In this document: positions 22,118-28,328 of the stretch, piece after piece
How the letters are laid out: each line of letters begins with the position of its first letter
Position numbering within the stretch: the first letter of the stretch is position 1
Virus record (IMG/VR): IMGVR_UViG_3300025645_000351
Location: 1-28,328 of that record
Direction: 5' to 3' (one strand)
DNA from: a virus
DNA: 28,328 nucleotides
Notes under the pieces: generated by a model
Seen by the model: only the letters and a program-made list of their open reading frames with translations
Database searches by the model: none
What the model was told of the DNA's origin: nothing
Made by a program: the position numbers and the translations under genes

Positions 22118-23704
22118 TTACCCAAATTGTGTTTGTGCTGCTAAAGCTGTGAAAGCGGCATCGCCTGTTTTAATTACTGTGATTGCATACGAATCAATAC
22201 CACTAGCATTTCCTTCACTAAAAGCGGAACCCCCTTGATATTTAGGTGTAACAGAACTGCCGTCTACTGTGAAAGCACTCATGTAATACGCTGTGCTTCC
22301 TTGCGTTGATAAGAAAGCTATTGTTAAAGCATCACCCGTAGCCATTATAGAATTAAGCGTTGTTGATCCATCACCCCGAACATTAATAGTAAAATTACCA
22401 GAAGCGTTTGTTGTGTAATACAAAACACTTTGAGTTACAGCATCAAAATTAATTGTGCCTGTAGACGCTGTAGCAGATATTGTTACCTTCTCTCTGACAT
22501 TGCCACCAAAGAAAGTGTCACCTGTAACGTGAAGAGCCGCCAATGGCGTTGCTGTTTTAATACCAACTCTATCAACTGAAGCATCGCATAAGATTAGATT
22601 GGCATCACTATCGCCTTCAATCCTAAAGTCTTTGTCTGCACCTGCTTCGTTAAAGACAAATGTTCCACCATTAAAAGTAACGTCACTGGTAGCAGATAAA
22701 GTTGTAAAAGCTCCTGTGGTTGCAGAAGCCGCACCTATTGTTGTGCCGTCTATTGCTCCTGCGGCAATATCAACTTTAGATATATCAACTTCGCCTGATC
22801 CGTCAGGTGTAATCGCTATGTTACCATTAGTGCCATCTGTAATTGTAATAACACCAGAGTCTGTTCCTGCATTAGTGCTAAGAGTTAGATCACCCGTTCC
22901 ATTAGAAGTAATGGTAGCTGTCGCTCCTGAGTCTCCAACAACAACTGTATCTGCTACAAGCTTAACATCACCTGTACCATTTGGTGTTAAAGTTATATCG
23001 TTGTTAGCTGCATCTGCAATAACAATCGTACCTGAGTTTGTGCCACTATTTGTACTAAGAGTTAAATCCCCTGTTCCCTGGGTTGTTAGGGTAGCATTTG
23101 CATCATCATCACCAATCATGACTGTATCAGCACCAAGATTAACATCTCCTGTGCCGTTTGGTGTTAAGTTAATCGCTCCGTTACTATCCGTTGAAGTGAT
23201 TGAATTGCCATCTAATAAAAGGTTATCAACCTGATACGAACCCGTGACAGCGAGATTAGCCGCAACTTCTACAACTACAGCACCACTACCTGCCCCATCT
23301 GACCGAACAAGTTTTGTTTTTCCAGCAGGTATCTCTATATCATTTGATGCGTTATAGGTTCCTTGGAACAAAAGAATTGATCGTGAGCCTGATAAAGCAT
23401 TTTCAATCCAGAAATATCTTTCTGCGTCATTCGGAGTAATCTGATAAAAAACTGTTCCACCTAAATCACCACCATCGACTATCTTGATAATCCTGTTTCT
23501 TCCGTTAGACACAGAACCATTTGTAATAGGAAGAGTGTTTGGTGAACCAGAAGAACCTGTGGCTGCGGCTGTGACAGAAATAAATCCATCAAGAGCTTGG
23601 TCTATGAGATCCATATTGGTATTTGTCATAGTTCCCCAAGTGCCTGATCTATCACCCGTGGCTGGTTTTTCTATACCAGTATTAGTTGTGTATGTACTTG
23701 TCAT
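22118..23704 (-). CDS. Tail fibre protein with 59-residue repeats
   Basis: 528 residues, Thr/Ser/Gly/Asn/Asp-rich and nearly all beta. The N-terminus has TSTYTTNTGIEKPATGDRSG and TWGTMTNTNMDLIDQALDGF, the phage fibre start that I associate with virion attachment. Residues about 178-310 hold repeats built on LTPNGTGDV, ADTVM-IGD, TLTTQGTGDLTLSTN. A following region has DFRIEGDSDANLILCDASVD and VGIKTATPLAALHVTG, a motif that often precedes fibre C-terminal domains. There is no S74 chaperone signature at the end (last residues TALAAQTQFG). It likely trimerises and binds the host receptor or carries the Gly-rich protein encoded next to it. Confidence 0.85.
   Translation of the reverse strand: MTSTYTTNTGIEKPATGDRSGTWGTMTNTNMDLIDQALDGFISVTAAATGSSGSPNTLPITNGSVSNGRNRIIKIVDGGDLGGTVFYQITPNDAERYFWIENALSGSRSILLFQGTYNASNDIEIPAGKTKLVRSDGAGSGAVVVEVAANLAVTGSYQVDNLLLDGNSITSTDSNGAINLTPNGTGDVNLGADTVMIGDDDANATLTTQGTGDLTLSTNSGTNSGTIVIADAANNDITLTPNGTGDVKLVADTVVVGDSGATATITSNGTGDLTLSTNAGTDSGVITITDGTNGNIAITPDGSGEVDISKVDIAAGAIDGTTIGAASATTGAFTTLSATSDVTFNGGTFVFNEAGADKDFRIEGDSDANLILCDASVDRVGIKTATPLAALHVTGDTFFGGNVREKVTISATASTGTINFDAVTQSVLYYTTNASGNFTINVRGDGSTTLNSIMATGDALTIAFLSTQGSTAYYMSAFTVDGSSVTPKYQGGSAFSEGNASGIDSYAITVIKTGDAAFTALAAQTQFG
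22785..23170 (-). repeat. 177-bp in-frame repeats of the tail fibre
   Basis: TP(N/D)G(T/S)G occurs at an exact 177-base (59-codon) period: the codon before its ACA starts at 23167, 22990 and 22813. Two units are complete and the third is partial. TQGTGDLTLSTN and SNGTGDLTLSTN also recur at the same period. Confidence 0.85.
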
Positions 23705-23714
23705 TGTCTTATCC

Positions 23715-24056
23715 TTATGCTGCTATTTCTGTCCACTCTGGTGTTTGGCTTGTTGATTCTGCAACCCAGTTTTGATCTGGTTGAGAAGGCGATATGTTTG
23801 CCCACACATTAACATTTCCAACACTACCCGTGGCACTTACACCTGTTACGATTACGTCTACACCGATACCAGCAACAACACTGTTTACATTTGCTGTCCC
23901 GTTAACGCCACTCACTGTTACACTTGCAGCACCACTAACAGATGCTACGCTAGTAATAGCTCCTGTAGCATTAACACCAGAGACAACAACAGGGATTGGC
24001 TCTCCCCACGTTCCGTCACCCCAAGTGCCTCTGCCCCAGCCAGTGACATTTGCCAT
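23715..24056 (-). CDS. Small GWGRGTWG virion-type protein
   Basis: 113 residues. It opens MANVTGWGRGTWGDGTWGEP and continues with a beta-repeat in which VSGVNATGAI, VSGVNGTANV and VTGVSATGSV recur about every 22-24 residues. It ends NWVAESTSQTPEWTEI. I recall this family from marine phages as a small structural protein encoded near fibres or adaptors; its role is unknown. The Trp-rich opening matches a segment of the nozzle protein. The ATG overlaps the upstream stop as TGATG. Confidence 0.7.
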   Translation of the reverse strand: MANVTGWGRGTWGDGTWGEPIPVVVSGVNATGAITSVASVSGAASVTVSGVNGTANVNSVVAGIGVDVIVTGVSATGSVGNVNVWANISPSQPDQNWVAESTSQTPEWTEIAA

Positions 24057-24487
24057 CAGACTATCCTAATAACTGCCGTACTTGCGTCATTAGTAGGAAA
24101 CGTAATTGTAAAATTACCAGCCGTAGCTGTCTTGTCTCCACCAAAATCTAATGCACAAACAGCTTTGTCAGACTGGGATGAGTTATGTATCAAGGCTCCT
24201 CTCGCAGTCAGTGTGACATTAGTAAACGTAAGTGTACTAAAACTTGTAAACGCTACAGTACCACTACCATTTGAAGGAGTAACATTTGTTAATGCCCCTC
24301 CTTTAGCTGTGTAATTTGTAGATGATACTTCATTTGAACTCGTATACGCAGTTGTAGCAGCATTGATTGTTGCACTACTTGTGTACAAAGCTAATTTAAA
24401 AGTATTACCAGAACTGTTTGTAAAGTTATGCGTTCCTGTTAAAAGCTCAGTTTTAAAACTACTGCACATCGCCTGTGTAATAGCCAT
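24056..24487 (-). CDS. Beta-rich small virion-type protein
   Basis: 143 residues: MAITQAMCSSFKTELLTGTH, then FKLALYTSSATINAATTAYT, and a long Thr/Ser beta region with AKGGALTNVTPSNGSGTVAF and GALIHNSSQSDKAVCALDFG. The FK-x-ALYTSSA...TTAY...NE...Y-x-A-G-G-x-L pattern is a common small structural protein in marine tailed phages (recollection). It is likely in the virion near the neck or tail. The start overlaps the preceding TAA as TAATG. Confidence 0.7.
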   Translation of the reverse strand: MAITQAMCSSFKTELLTGTHNFTNSSGNTFKLALYTSSATINAATTAYTSSNEVSSTNYTAKGGALTNVTPSNGSGTVAFTSFSTLTFTNVTLTARGALIHNSSQSDKAVCALDFGGDKTATAGNFTITFPTNDASTAVIRIV

Positions 24488-24774
24488 TATAATTCTCCTA
24501 TATGTTTGGCTATCTCAGAGTAGCCCAATTTTTCTAAATGAACCTTTACTGTTAAACGATCATTTTTAACAGCTTCATTGATATGAGCGTGGACAACACC
24601 TTGAACTACATTTTTAAAAGCTCTAGCTTGCTCACGTATTGCAGGAGGTGCAGAGTCAGCTACATGAATAAGCTTATCTACACACATCTCAGTTATTTGT
24701 TCTGATGTATGCCCTCCGTTATCTGAAGTAACAACACCAACATTTCCAATAGATCCTGTGGATAAATTAAACAT
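24487..24774 (-). CDS. Small conserved helical protein between adaptor and virion genes
   Basis: 95 residues with FNLSTGSIGNVGVVTSDNGG, then HTSEQITEMCVDKLIHVADS, PPAIREQARAFKNVVQGVVH and VKNDRLTVKVHLEKLGYSEI. The G-D/S-IGN-x-x-V-x-T-x-x-x-GG-x-(S/T)-x-EQI...PP-x-IR-x-QA layout is conserved in several phages as far as I remember. The role is unknown. It is mainly helical with no Cys cluster or membrane segment. Both ends are TAATG overlaps with neighbours. Confidence 0.7.
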   Translation of the reverse strand: MFNLSTGSIGNVGVVTSDNGGHTSEQITEMCVDKLIHVADSAPPAIREQARAFKNVVQGVVHAHINEAVKNDRLTVKVHLEKLGYSEIAKHIGEL

Positions 24775-25412
24775 TAGCTTTCCTGTATTCTTAATTTACC
24801 ATTACGATACTGATCTTTTGTTAATCTACCTTCGCCTAAATTCTTCAATCGCATTACTGCTTGGTTAAATCTTTCTTTATACTCAGCAAGTATGTCAGGC
24901 TCGCCCTTCATAAAAGTATACGCTTCTACAAGAGATCCGTAAAGTAATGCATCTGTAGCGTTTGTGCCTAACCAGGTTGTTGCCCCTGTCGTTATACTTG
25001 TTGGCTTCTGTAAGTAATGTATTTCCGCATCATAATTAACATCCGGGGTAGGTCCTAATATAAAATGCGTGGCATCAAACACTGCATAATACTCAGGTCT
25101 GCCTCGTGTTGTTGTGGTAGGAAAAGATTCATGTATAAAATTAACATCTTTCGGTATCAAATAATGAACCACATTAGAAGATGTTACAGATAAACTAAAA
25201 GGAGCTAAAAAATACTCAGGTAAAGCAAGGTATTTGTTATCCGCGCTTACTCTTCCTGTATCGTTCTGTCTAAAATCAGGAAGATCAACAAGATCCATAA
25301 TACGATCTTCTGCCTCTGTAATAAAGGTAGGAAGATTTGTGACAAACGTGCTTTCTGTATTATCTGTGTAATCTTGTATAGCTGTTTTTAATGTTGTTAA
25401 TGTCCAAGCCAT
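24774..25412 (-). CDS. Head-tail adaptor-like protein (SU10-adaptor type)
   Basis: 212 residues. N-terminal helices (TLKTAIQDYTDNTESTFVTN, ITEAEDRIMDLVDLPDF) are followed by a beta part (KYLALPEYFLAPFSLSVTSS, GRPEYYAVFDATHFILGPTP, EIHYLQKP). The C-terminus is a helical pair (DALLYGSLVEAYTFMKGEPD, YKERFNQAVMRLKNL). Phage adaptors of the SU10 and T7 gp11/P22 gp4 type have this helix-beta-helix order and the W/F-x-x-x-P-x-P-D...Y-x-x-x-P signature. A ring between portal and nozzle is the likely role. A second adaptor-like protein is encoded two genes upstream. Confidence 0.7.
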   Translation of the reverse strand: MAWTLTTLKTAIQDYTDNTESTFVTNLPTFITEAEDRIMDLVDLPDFRQNDTGRVSADNKYLALPEYFLAPFSLSVTSSNVVHYLIPKDVNFIHESFPTTTTRGRPEYYAVFDATHFILGPTPDVNYDAEIHYLQKPTSITTGATTWLGTNATDALLYGSLVEAYTFMKGEPDILAEYKERFNQAVMRLKNLGEGRLTKDQYRNGKLRIQES

Positions 25413-25417
25413 ATTAA

Positions 25418-25771
25418 TTACCCACTTAATTCAATAGATATTGTTACTGTTCCTACTTCCCCTGTCATTCCCATAGCCCCATTGCCTACAGGAGGTTCTC
25501 CACCATCACCGACAGGCTCCCAACCAAAGAAATCTCTGCTTGCTTGTATTCCTTGATCAGGTCTAGGATCATACAAAGCTTCTGGATCAAAAACTCTAAC
25601 TTTTCCCAAACTGTTTTGAGGTTGATCTGGGTCATAAACATCCCTACCAACTCTCATACCAGTTCTCACACCATTACTTACCTCATAAATAAGCTCATTA
25701 AGAGGATACCTAAACCCGGTTTTATCACAAAAACCAAAAGCTCTTGATCCTTTTGTATAAGGTCTACTCAT
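25418..25771 (-). CDS. Small protein resembling a zinc ribbon that has lost its cysteines
   Basis: 117 residues. SRAFGFCDKTGFRYPLNELI, then YEVSNGVRTGMRVGRDVYDP and DQPQNSLGKVRVFDPEALYD. The related phage proteins I remember read like FCD-x-CGFRYKL...C-x-x-C-x-(E/D)-x-x-HPQ. Here only C15 remains and the other positions are T, V and R or similar. So the zinc site is probably absent while the fold motif (GFRYPL, DP-x-x-PQ) stays. The tail is Gly/Pro-rich. It is placed between two adaptor-like genes, so a neck role is possible. It overlaps the upstream gene as ATGA. Confidence 0.65.
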   Translation of the reverse strand: MSRPYTKGSRAFGFCDKTGFRYPLNELIYEVSNGVRTGMRVGRDVYDPDQPQNSLGKVRVFDPEALYDPRPDQGIQASRDFFGWEPVGDGGEPPVGNGAMGMTGEVGTVTISIELSG

Positions 25772-26466
25772 GACGTAAAGTAATCCGCTAATGGAACAAA
25801 AGCTAAAGGAGCTTTTTCCCTATCTTCAGACGCTGCTAACTCAAACTGCTCTTCATAAACAGCCTTTAAAACAGGTATCCTTTGCTCTGCTTCTGGTTTT
25901 TTCATAGCTATATAATAAGCTAAACCTGCAACCATAGCAGGTAAAAATCTTGCTGGAATATCAGCAGTGTTGTCTCCTTGAGAACCTGTATCTTGAACTC
26001 TCCTTAATCTCCAATACCTGATAAAGTCTCCGTTGTATGTTGCGCTTGGCACAGGCCATAAATACACAACAGGAGCATCTCTTTGTCTGTCTATATAAAT
26101 CTGTGTTGGCCTTGCTTGACTTAACTTAGATGGTATTTGAGAATAAGTTGTAGAAGAAATTCTTGCCAAATTAAAATCTGATTGATTGGATGTTCCTGAA
26201 TTAGATCTTAAAACATGATCAATTAAATCAATTGTATCGGCTGGCAACGTGTACGCGAATGTTCCTTGTACAAGAGTTACAGAACCTTCTTCAACAGTCC
26301 AGAGATTAATACCTCTGTTTGCCCACTCAAGACACATAAGGTTAAGGCTACGCCTAGCTGTTTTAAGGTCATAGCCAGACCTCATCTCTAAGCCAGCCCG
26401 TTCAAAAGACTCCTCACAAATTTCATTAATATCAAGATTAAATGTTGCCGTATTACTTGTTGTCAT
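25768..26466 (-). CDS. Head-tail adaptor-like protein (P22 gp4/T7 gp11 type)
   Basis: 232 residues. N-terminal helices INEICEESFERAGLEMRSGY, DLKTARRSLNLMCLEWANRG, then INLWTVEEGSVTLVQGTFAY and TLPADTIDLIDHVLR, a beta part with PTQIYIDRQRDAPVVYLWPV and C-terminal helices ending LAFVPLADYF. The E-x-x-x-RAG...A-R-x-x-LN-x-x-x-x-x-WANRG-x-NLW...G-x-x-x-Y-x-LP-x-D order is a hallmark of podoviral adaptor or tail-tube A proteins that join portal to nozzle. This is the first adaptor in gene order, so it is the more likely portal partner. No start conflict: ATG at 26466 follows a 13-bp gap. Confidence 0.8.
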   Translation of the reverse strand: MTTSNTATFNLDINEICEESFERAGLEMRSGYDLKTARRSLNLMCLEWANRGINLWTVEEGSVTLVQGTFAYTLPADTIDLIDHVLRSNSGTSNQSDFNLARISSTTYSQIPSKLSQARPTQIYIDRQRDAPVVYLWPVPSATYNGDFIRYWRLRRVQDTGSQGDNTADIPARFLPAMVAGLAYYIAMKKPEAEQRIPVLKAVYEEQFELAASEDREKAPLAFVPLADYFTS

Positions 26467-26479
26467 TTAACAACCTTTA

Positions 26480-26833
26480 TTAACTTATTTCGCGTTGGCC
26501 TCTTTGTCTTCTTTGACCCATTGATATAGGAGCAGCAGTTTGATTGCTATCTGACATAGCCTTTACCATTGATGCTCTTATTCTTGGATCTTGACTCATT
26601 TGTTTAAGATCTTCAACAAGGCCACCACCTTGCATCTTCATAGGGCAACCAACTTTTCCACCCTTCTTCATTTTTCCAACACCATCGTTGGCGTAAAAAG
26701 GAACGCTTTTTCCGTTCCTATCTACCATTTTTAACTTACCACCATCTTTCATTTTCTTTACTTTACCGCCATACATCATCTTCTTAGGTGGTCCACCAAC
26801 CTTGCTTCCGTAAGTTCCTTTACCCATCGGCAT
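26480..26833 (-). CDS. Lys/Gly/Met-rich basic protein, unknown
   Basis: 117 residues starting MPMGKGTYGSKVGGPPKKMM, with YGGKVKKMKDGGKLKM and VGKMKKGGKVGCPMKMQGGG repeats, a helical tail VEDLKQMSQDPRIRASMVKA and a basic end (RRQRGQREIS). MPMGKGTYG proteins with K-x-GGK repeats are frequent in marine phages (recollection), often in the structural module; function unknown. The high positive charge suggests contact with DNA or with acidic virion parts (inference). The RBS AGGAGA is provided by the last Arg codons of the upstream gene, whose TAA directly precedes this ATG. Confidence 0.7.
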   Translation of the reverse strand: MPMGKGTYGSKVGGPPKKMMYGGKVKKMKDGGKLKMVDRNGKSVPFYANDGVGKMKKGGKVGCPMKMQGGGLVEDLKQMSQDPRIRASMVKAMSDSNQTAAPISMGQRRQRGQREIS

Positions 26834-27082
26834 TTACTTTCTCCTATTTTCAAATAATCTGTCGAGTTTTTTATCCATCTTGTCTAATTGTGCGAGTACC
26901 CTTGAAACATCAGTATCAAGATCTCGTTTAGTAGCGAAATCACGGACAGTTTCTTCTCTTGTTTTGTTAAGAAGAACGTCTATCCGTTTGATTTCTGTAG
27001 CCATTGCTCTACCCCAGTATACAACAGGTCCGACCAAAATGGTTAATATAACATTCCAAAGTATAACCGGGTCTGTATCCAC
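26834..27082 (-). CDS. Small N-terminal TM plus coiled-coil protein, GTG start
   Basis: 82 residues. One membrane segment at about 7-24 (ILWNVILTILVGPVVYWG), then a highly charged helical tail with Leu/Ile at heptad spacing (EIKRIDVLLNKTREE, SRVLAQLDKMDKKLDRLF). The start codon is GTG at 27082, with AAGGA 9 bases upstream inside the final codons of the preceding gene. The layout fits a small inner-membrane anchor such as an i-spanin or holin-like protein, but it lies in the virion gene block, far from lysozyme, so I leave the role open. Confidence 0.65.
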   Translation of the reverse strand: MDTDPVILWNVILTILVGPVVYWGRAMATEIKRIDVLLNKTREETVRDFATKRDLDTDVSRVLAQLDKMDKKLDRLFENRRK

Positions 27083-27087
27083 AAAAA

Positions 27088-27696
27088 TTATCCTTCATAA
27101 AATACAGTTAAGCTTACTAAGTTTGTTTGCGTATACACAACATATGCTCCAGCAGATCCCACAATACCACCATCAGGTATATCTGGATAAACTGTATCGT
27201 CTACATTGTTAGCATCAAACTTATAGATTATTGATCCCGTTGCACCCGTAGTTCTTACTTCAACAGCACCACCTGTGGTGTTACCTACAAATTGTAACCC
27301 ACGAAGCCTCACACGATTGACTGTAACTTGTGCCGCCACAGCCGTACCTGTTCCTGCTTCTACATTACCTGTAGTTGCACCAGAACACGCTATCTGTGTT
27401 ATTGTTGTAAAGTAGCTAGTGCCTGTAGCAACACCAGCGTTAGCACCCGTTATCGCCTCTGTTTGGGCGTTACCTGCTTCATCAGTTCCCGTAACTGTAA
27501 ACGTGTCACCACGATCATCACCTGCACTCGTAATAATAACATTACGTGCATCAGTTAAAGTAACAGACCCACCATCAGCTAAAGCTCCACCAATAGTTAA
27601 GTTTCCTGCTTCAGATAACGTAGCCGCAACAGATATCCCATTATCATCGGATGCTACTGGGGCTATGTATCGGGCTTGTACATCATTTCCTGACAT
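27088..27696 (-). CDS. Beta-rich putative capsid decoration or virion protein
   Basis: 202 residues, dominated by Ala/Gly/Thr/Val: MSGNDVQARYIAPVASDDNG, then GSVTLTDARNVIITSAGDDR, GDTFTVTGTDEAGNAQTEAI, TTGNVEAGTGTAVAAQVTVN, and ending TQTNLVSLTVFYEG. It has regular beta-strand periodicity with no enzymatic motif. The strong Shine-Dalgarno AAAGGAG lies 5-6 bases before ATG. Being early in the block after the 193-aa protein, it is probably a head decoration or head-fibre component; the evidence is composition and position only. Confidence 0.65.
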   Translation of the reverse strand: MSGNDVQARYIAPVASDDNGISVAATLSEAGNLTIGGALADGGSVTLTDARNVIITSAGDDRGDTFTVTGTDEAGNAQTEAITGANAGVATGTSYFTTITQIACSGATTGNVEAGTGTAVAAQVTVNRVRLRGLQFVGNTTGGAVEVRTTGATGSIIYKFDANNVDDTVYPDIPDGGIVGSAGAYVVYTQTNLVSLTVFYEG

Positions 27697-27726
27697 ATCT
27701 CACTCCTTTGTAAGTTGCTAAAATAA

Positions 27727-28308
27727 TTATCCTACTGTAGCAACAGGAGTAGAAGCAGAAGATACTGTCCAAATTTGTTTAGTACCATTGTCCGTGACGC
27801 ATTCTATTCTGCAACGTCCACCAATTCCAGTGTTAGCAACAAAAGTAAAAGTATCACCTGAATTTGTAATAACAGGATTAGCTGCTGTGCCAGCCGCCAA
27901 CTGTGTCTGCCCTAAAAATGTACTACCCGTTGCTGTCGGAATAACAATAGTAGTTGTTTTACCAGAAGCAACTGCTGTGGTAACAACAAAGTCAAAATAC
28001 GCACCTGTGTTAGCACTTGAAGCCGCAGGTATATTAATAACATTGTTTTGTGTTCCGTGGATGTTAACAATACTGCCTGATTGGGCAATTGTTAAAGCAT
28101 CAGTGACAGCACCAGAAGCTTCCCAAGTTGTAATTACAGGTCTGCGAGCAGTAAGCGTTGAAGATGTTGCTATAGATGCAGTAGATGAAATAGCACCAGT
28201 AGATGAAATAGTAATATTGTCAGTAAAAGCACCAGTAGAGGCACTCTTAGTAACACCAATGAAACCATTTTCTGAACGGACTGGTCCGTTAAAAGTTGTA
28301 TTAGCCAT
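27727..28308 (-). CDS. Beta-rich putative virion protein (NGPVRSENGF type)
   Basis: 193 residues. It opens MANTTFNGPVRSENGFIGVT, then SASTGAFTDNITISSTGAIS and low-complexity Ser/Thr/Ala. A more ordered C-terminal part follows: IVNIHGTQNNVINIPAASSA, YFDFVVTTAVASGKTTTIVI, TFLGQTQLAAG, RCRIECVTDNGTKQIWTV. The NGPVRSENGF opening is one I know from head-proximal proteins encoded just after the major capsid gene in marine phages. The capsid gene would then lie beyond the right edge (inference). The RBS CAGGAGA is 5 bases before the ATG, with only 20 bases of window upstream. Confidence 0.7.
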   Translation of the reverse strand: MANTTFNGPVRSENGFIGVTKSASTGAFTDNITISSTGAISSTASIATSSTLTARRPVITTWEASGAVTDALTIAQSGSIVNIHGTQNNVINIPAASSANTGAYFDFVVTTAVASGKTTTIVIPTATGSTFLGQTQLAAGTAANPVITNSGDTFTFVANTGIGGRCRIECVTDNGTKQIWTVSSASTPVATVG

Positions 28309-28328
28309 ATGAATCTCCTGTCTCGGCT

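Noticed and set aside
22599-23234. 211-codon plus-strand open frame opposite the tail fibre
   Set aside because: It mirrors the repetitive Thr/Gly/Asn codons of the fibre gene, has no ribosome-binding site or recognisable domain, and is the only strand switch that would be needed.
20445-23704. Diversity-generating retroelement target in the fibre genes
   Set aside because: There is no reverse transcriptase gene in the window and no template-variable repeat pair with adenine-specific differences.
27788-28312. 174-codon plus-strand open frame opposite the 193-aa virion protein
   Set aside because: Val/Ala/Pro-rich antisense shadow of a Thr/Gly/Asn-rich gene; the opposite strand has a good SD and a familiar N-terminus.
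1-28328. Genome-wide amber (TAG) reassignment
   Set aside because: TAG terminates the nozzle, the 122-aa and the 93-aa genes at sensible ends, and no long gene is interrupted by in-frame TAG.

Overview
The window is the late (virion and lysis) half of a tailed bacteriophage genome. All recognisable genes lie on the minus strand, so the order of expression runs from 28328 down to 1. There is no tail tape-measure, sheath or baseplate gene. There are P22 gp4/T7 gp11-type adaptors, a P22 gp10/T7 gp12-type nozzle and a T7-like string of internal (ejection) proteins, so this is a short-tailed podovirus. The sequence is visibly A+T-rich, and many small families are ones I recall mainly from marine phages and ocean viromes (basic SARK-type proteins, the 125-aa MAHF protein, GWGxGTWG proteins, a 3TM GTA-type holin). 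A marine alphaproteobacterial host is likely but is inference; no database search was possible.

Layout in order of expression. (1) 28308-26480: two beta-rich virion proteins, a GTG-started membrane/coiled-coil protein and a Lys/Gly-rich protein. (2) 26466-23715: two adaptor-like proteins around a degenerate zinc-ribbon-like protein, then small conserved virion proteins. (3) 23704-19197: tail-fibre block with a 528-aa fibre carrying 59-residue repeats, a 554-aa poly-glycine fibre built of two homologous modules, an 84-aa companion, a 2OG-Fe(II) oxygenase and the 125-aa MAHF protein. (4) 19193-16662: two small membrane proteins and the 628-aa nozzle. (5) 16588-5256: T7-like ejection block with a 548-aa virion protein, a 122-aa GNAT-like gp13-type protein, a 350-aa gp14-like protein, a 592-aa protein with acidic repeats and a giant 2151-aa protein ending in an LPD38-type region. 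(6) 5256-2675: T4-type lysozyme, a 595-aa low-complexity protein with a duplicated domain, a 49-aa coiled coil and a two-TM holin candidate. (7) 2675-1341: four very basic small proteins and a beta-rich virion-type protein. (8) 1332-1: staphylococcal-type nuclease, 3TM holin, a tail-anchored protein, a small helical ORF that appears to start at ATT after a perfect Shine-Dalgarno, and the first 29 codons of a gene running off the left edge.

The genes are packed almost without gaps. The longest intergenic stretch is 73 bp (16589-16661) and holds the only promoter candidate I can argue for. Many junctions are TAATG or ATGA overlaps, suggesting long polycistronic messages with translational coupling. 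The capsid, portal and terminase genes are not in the window. They probably lie beyond one or both ends, and the left edge may lead into the packaging/portal genes of a circular map (inference). I found no tRNA, CRISPR array, insertion sequence or attachment site.
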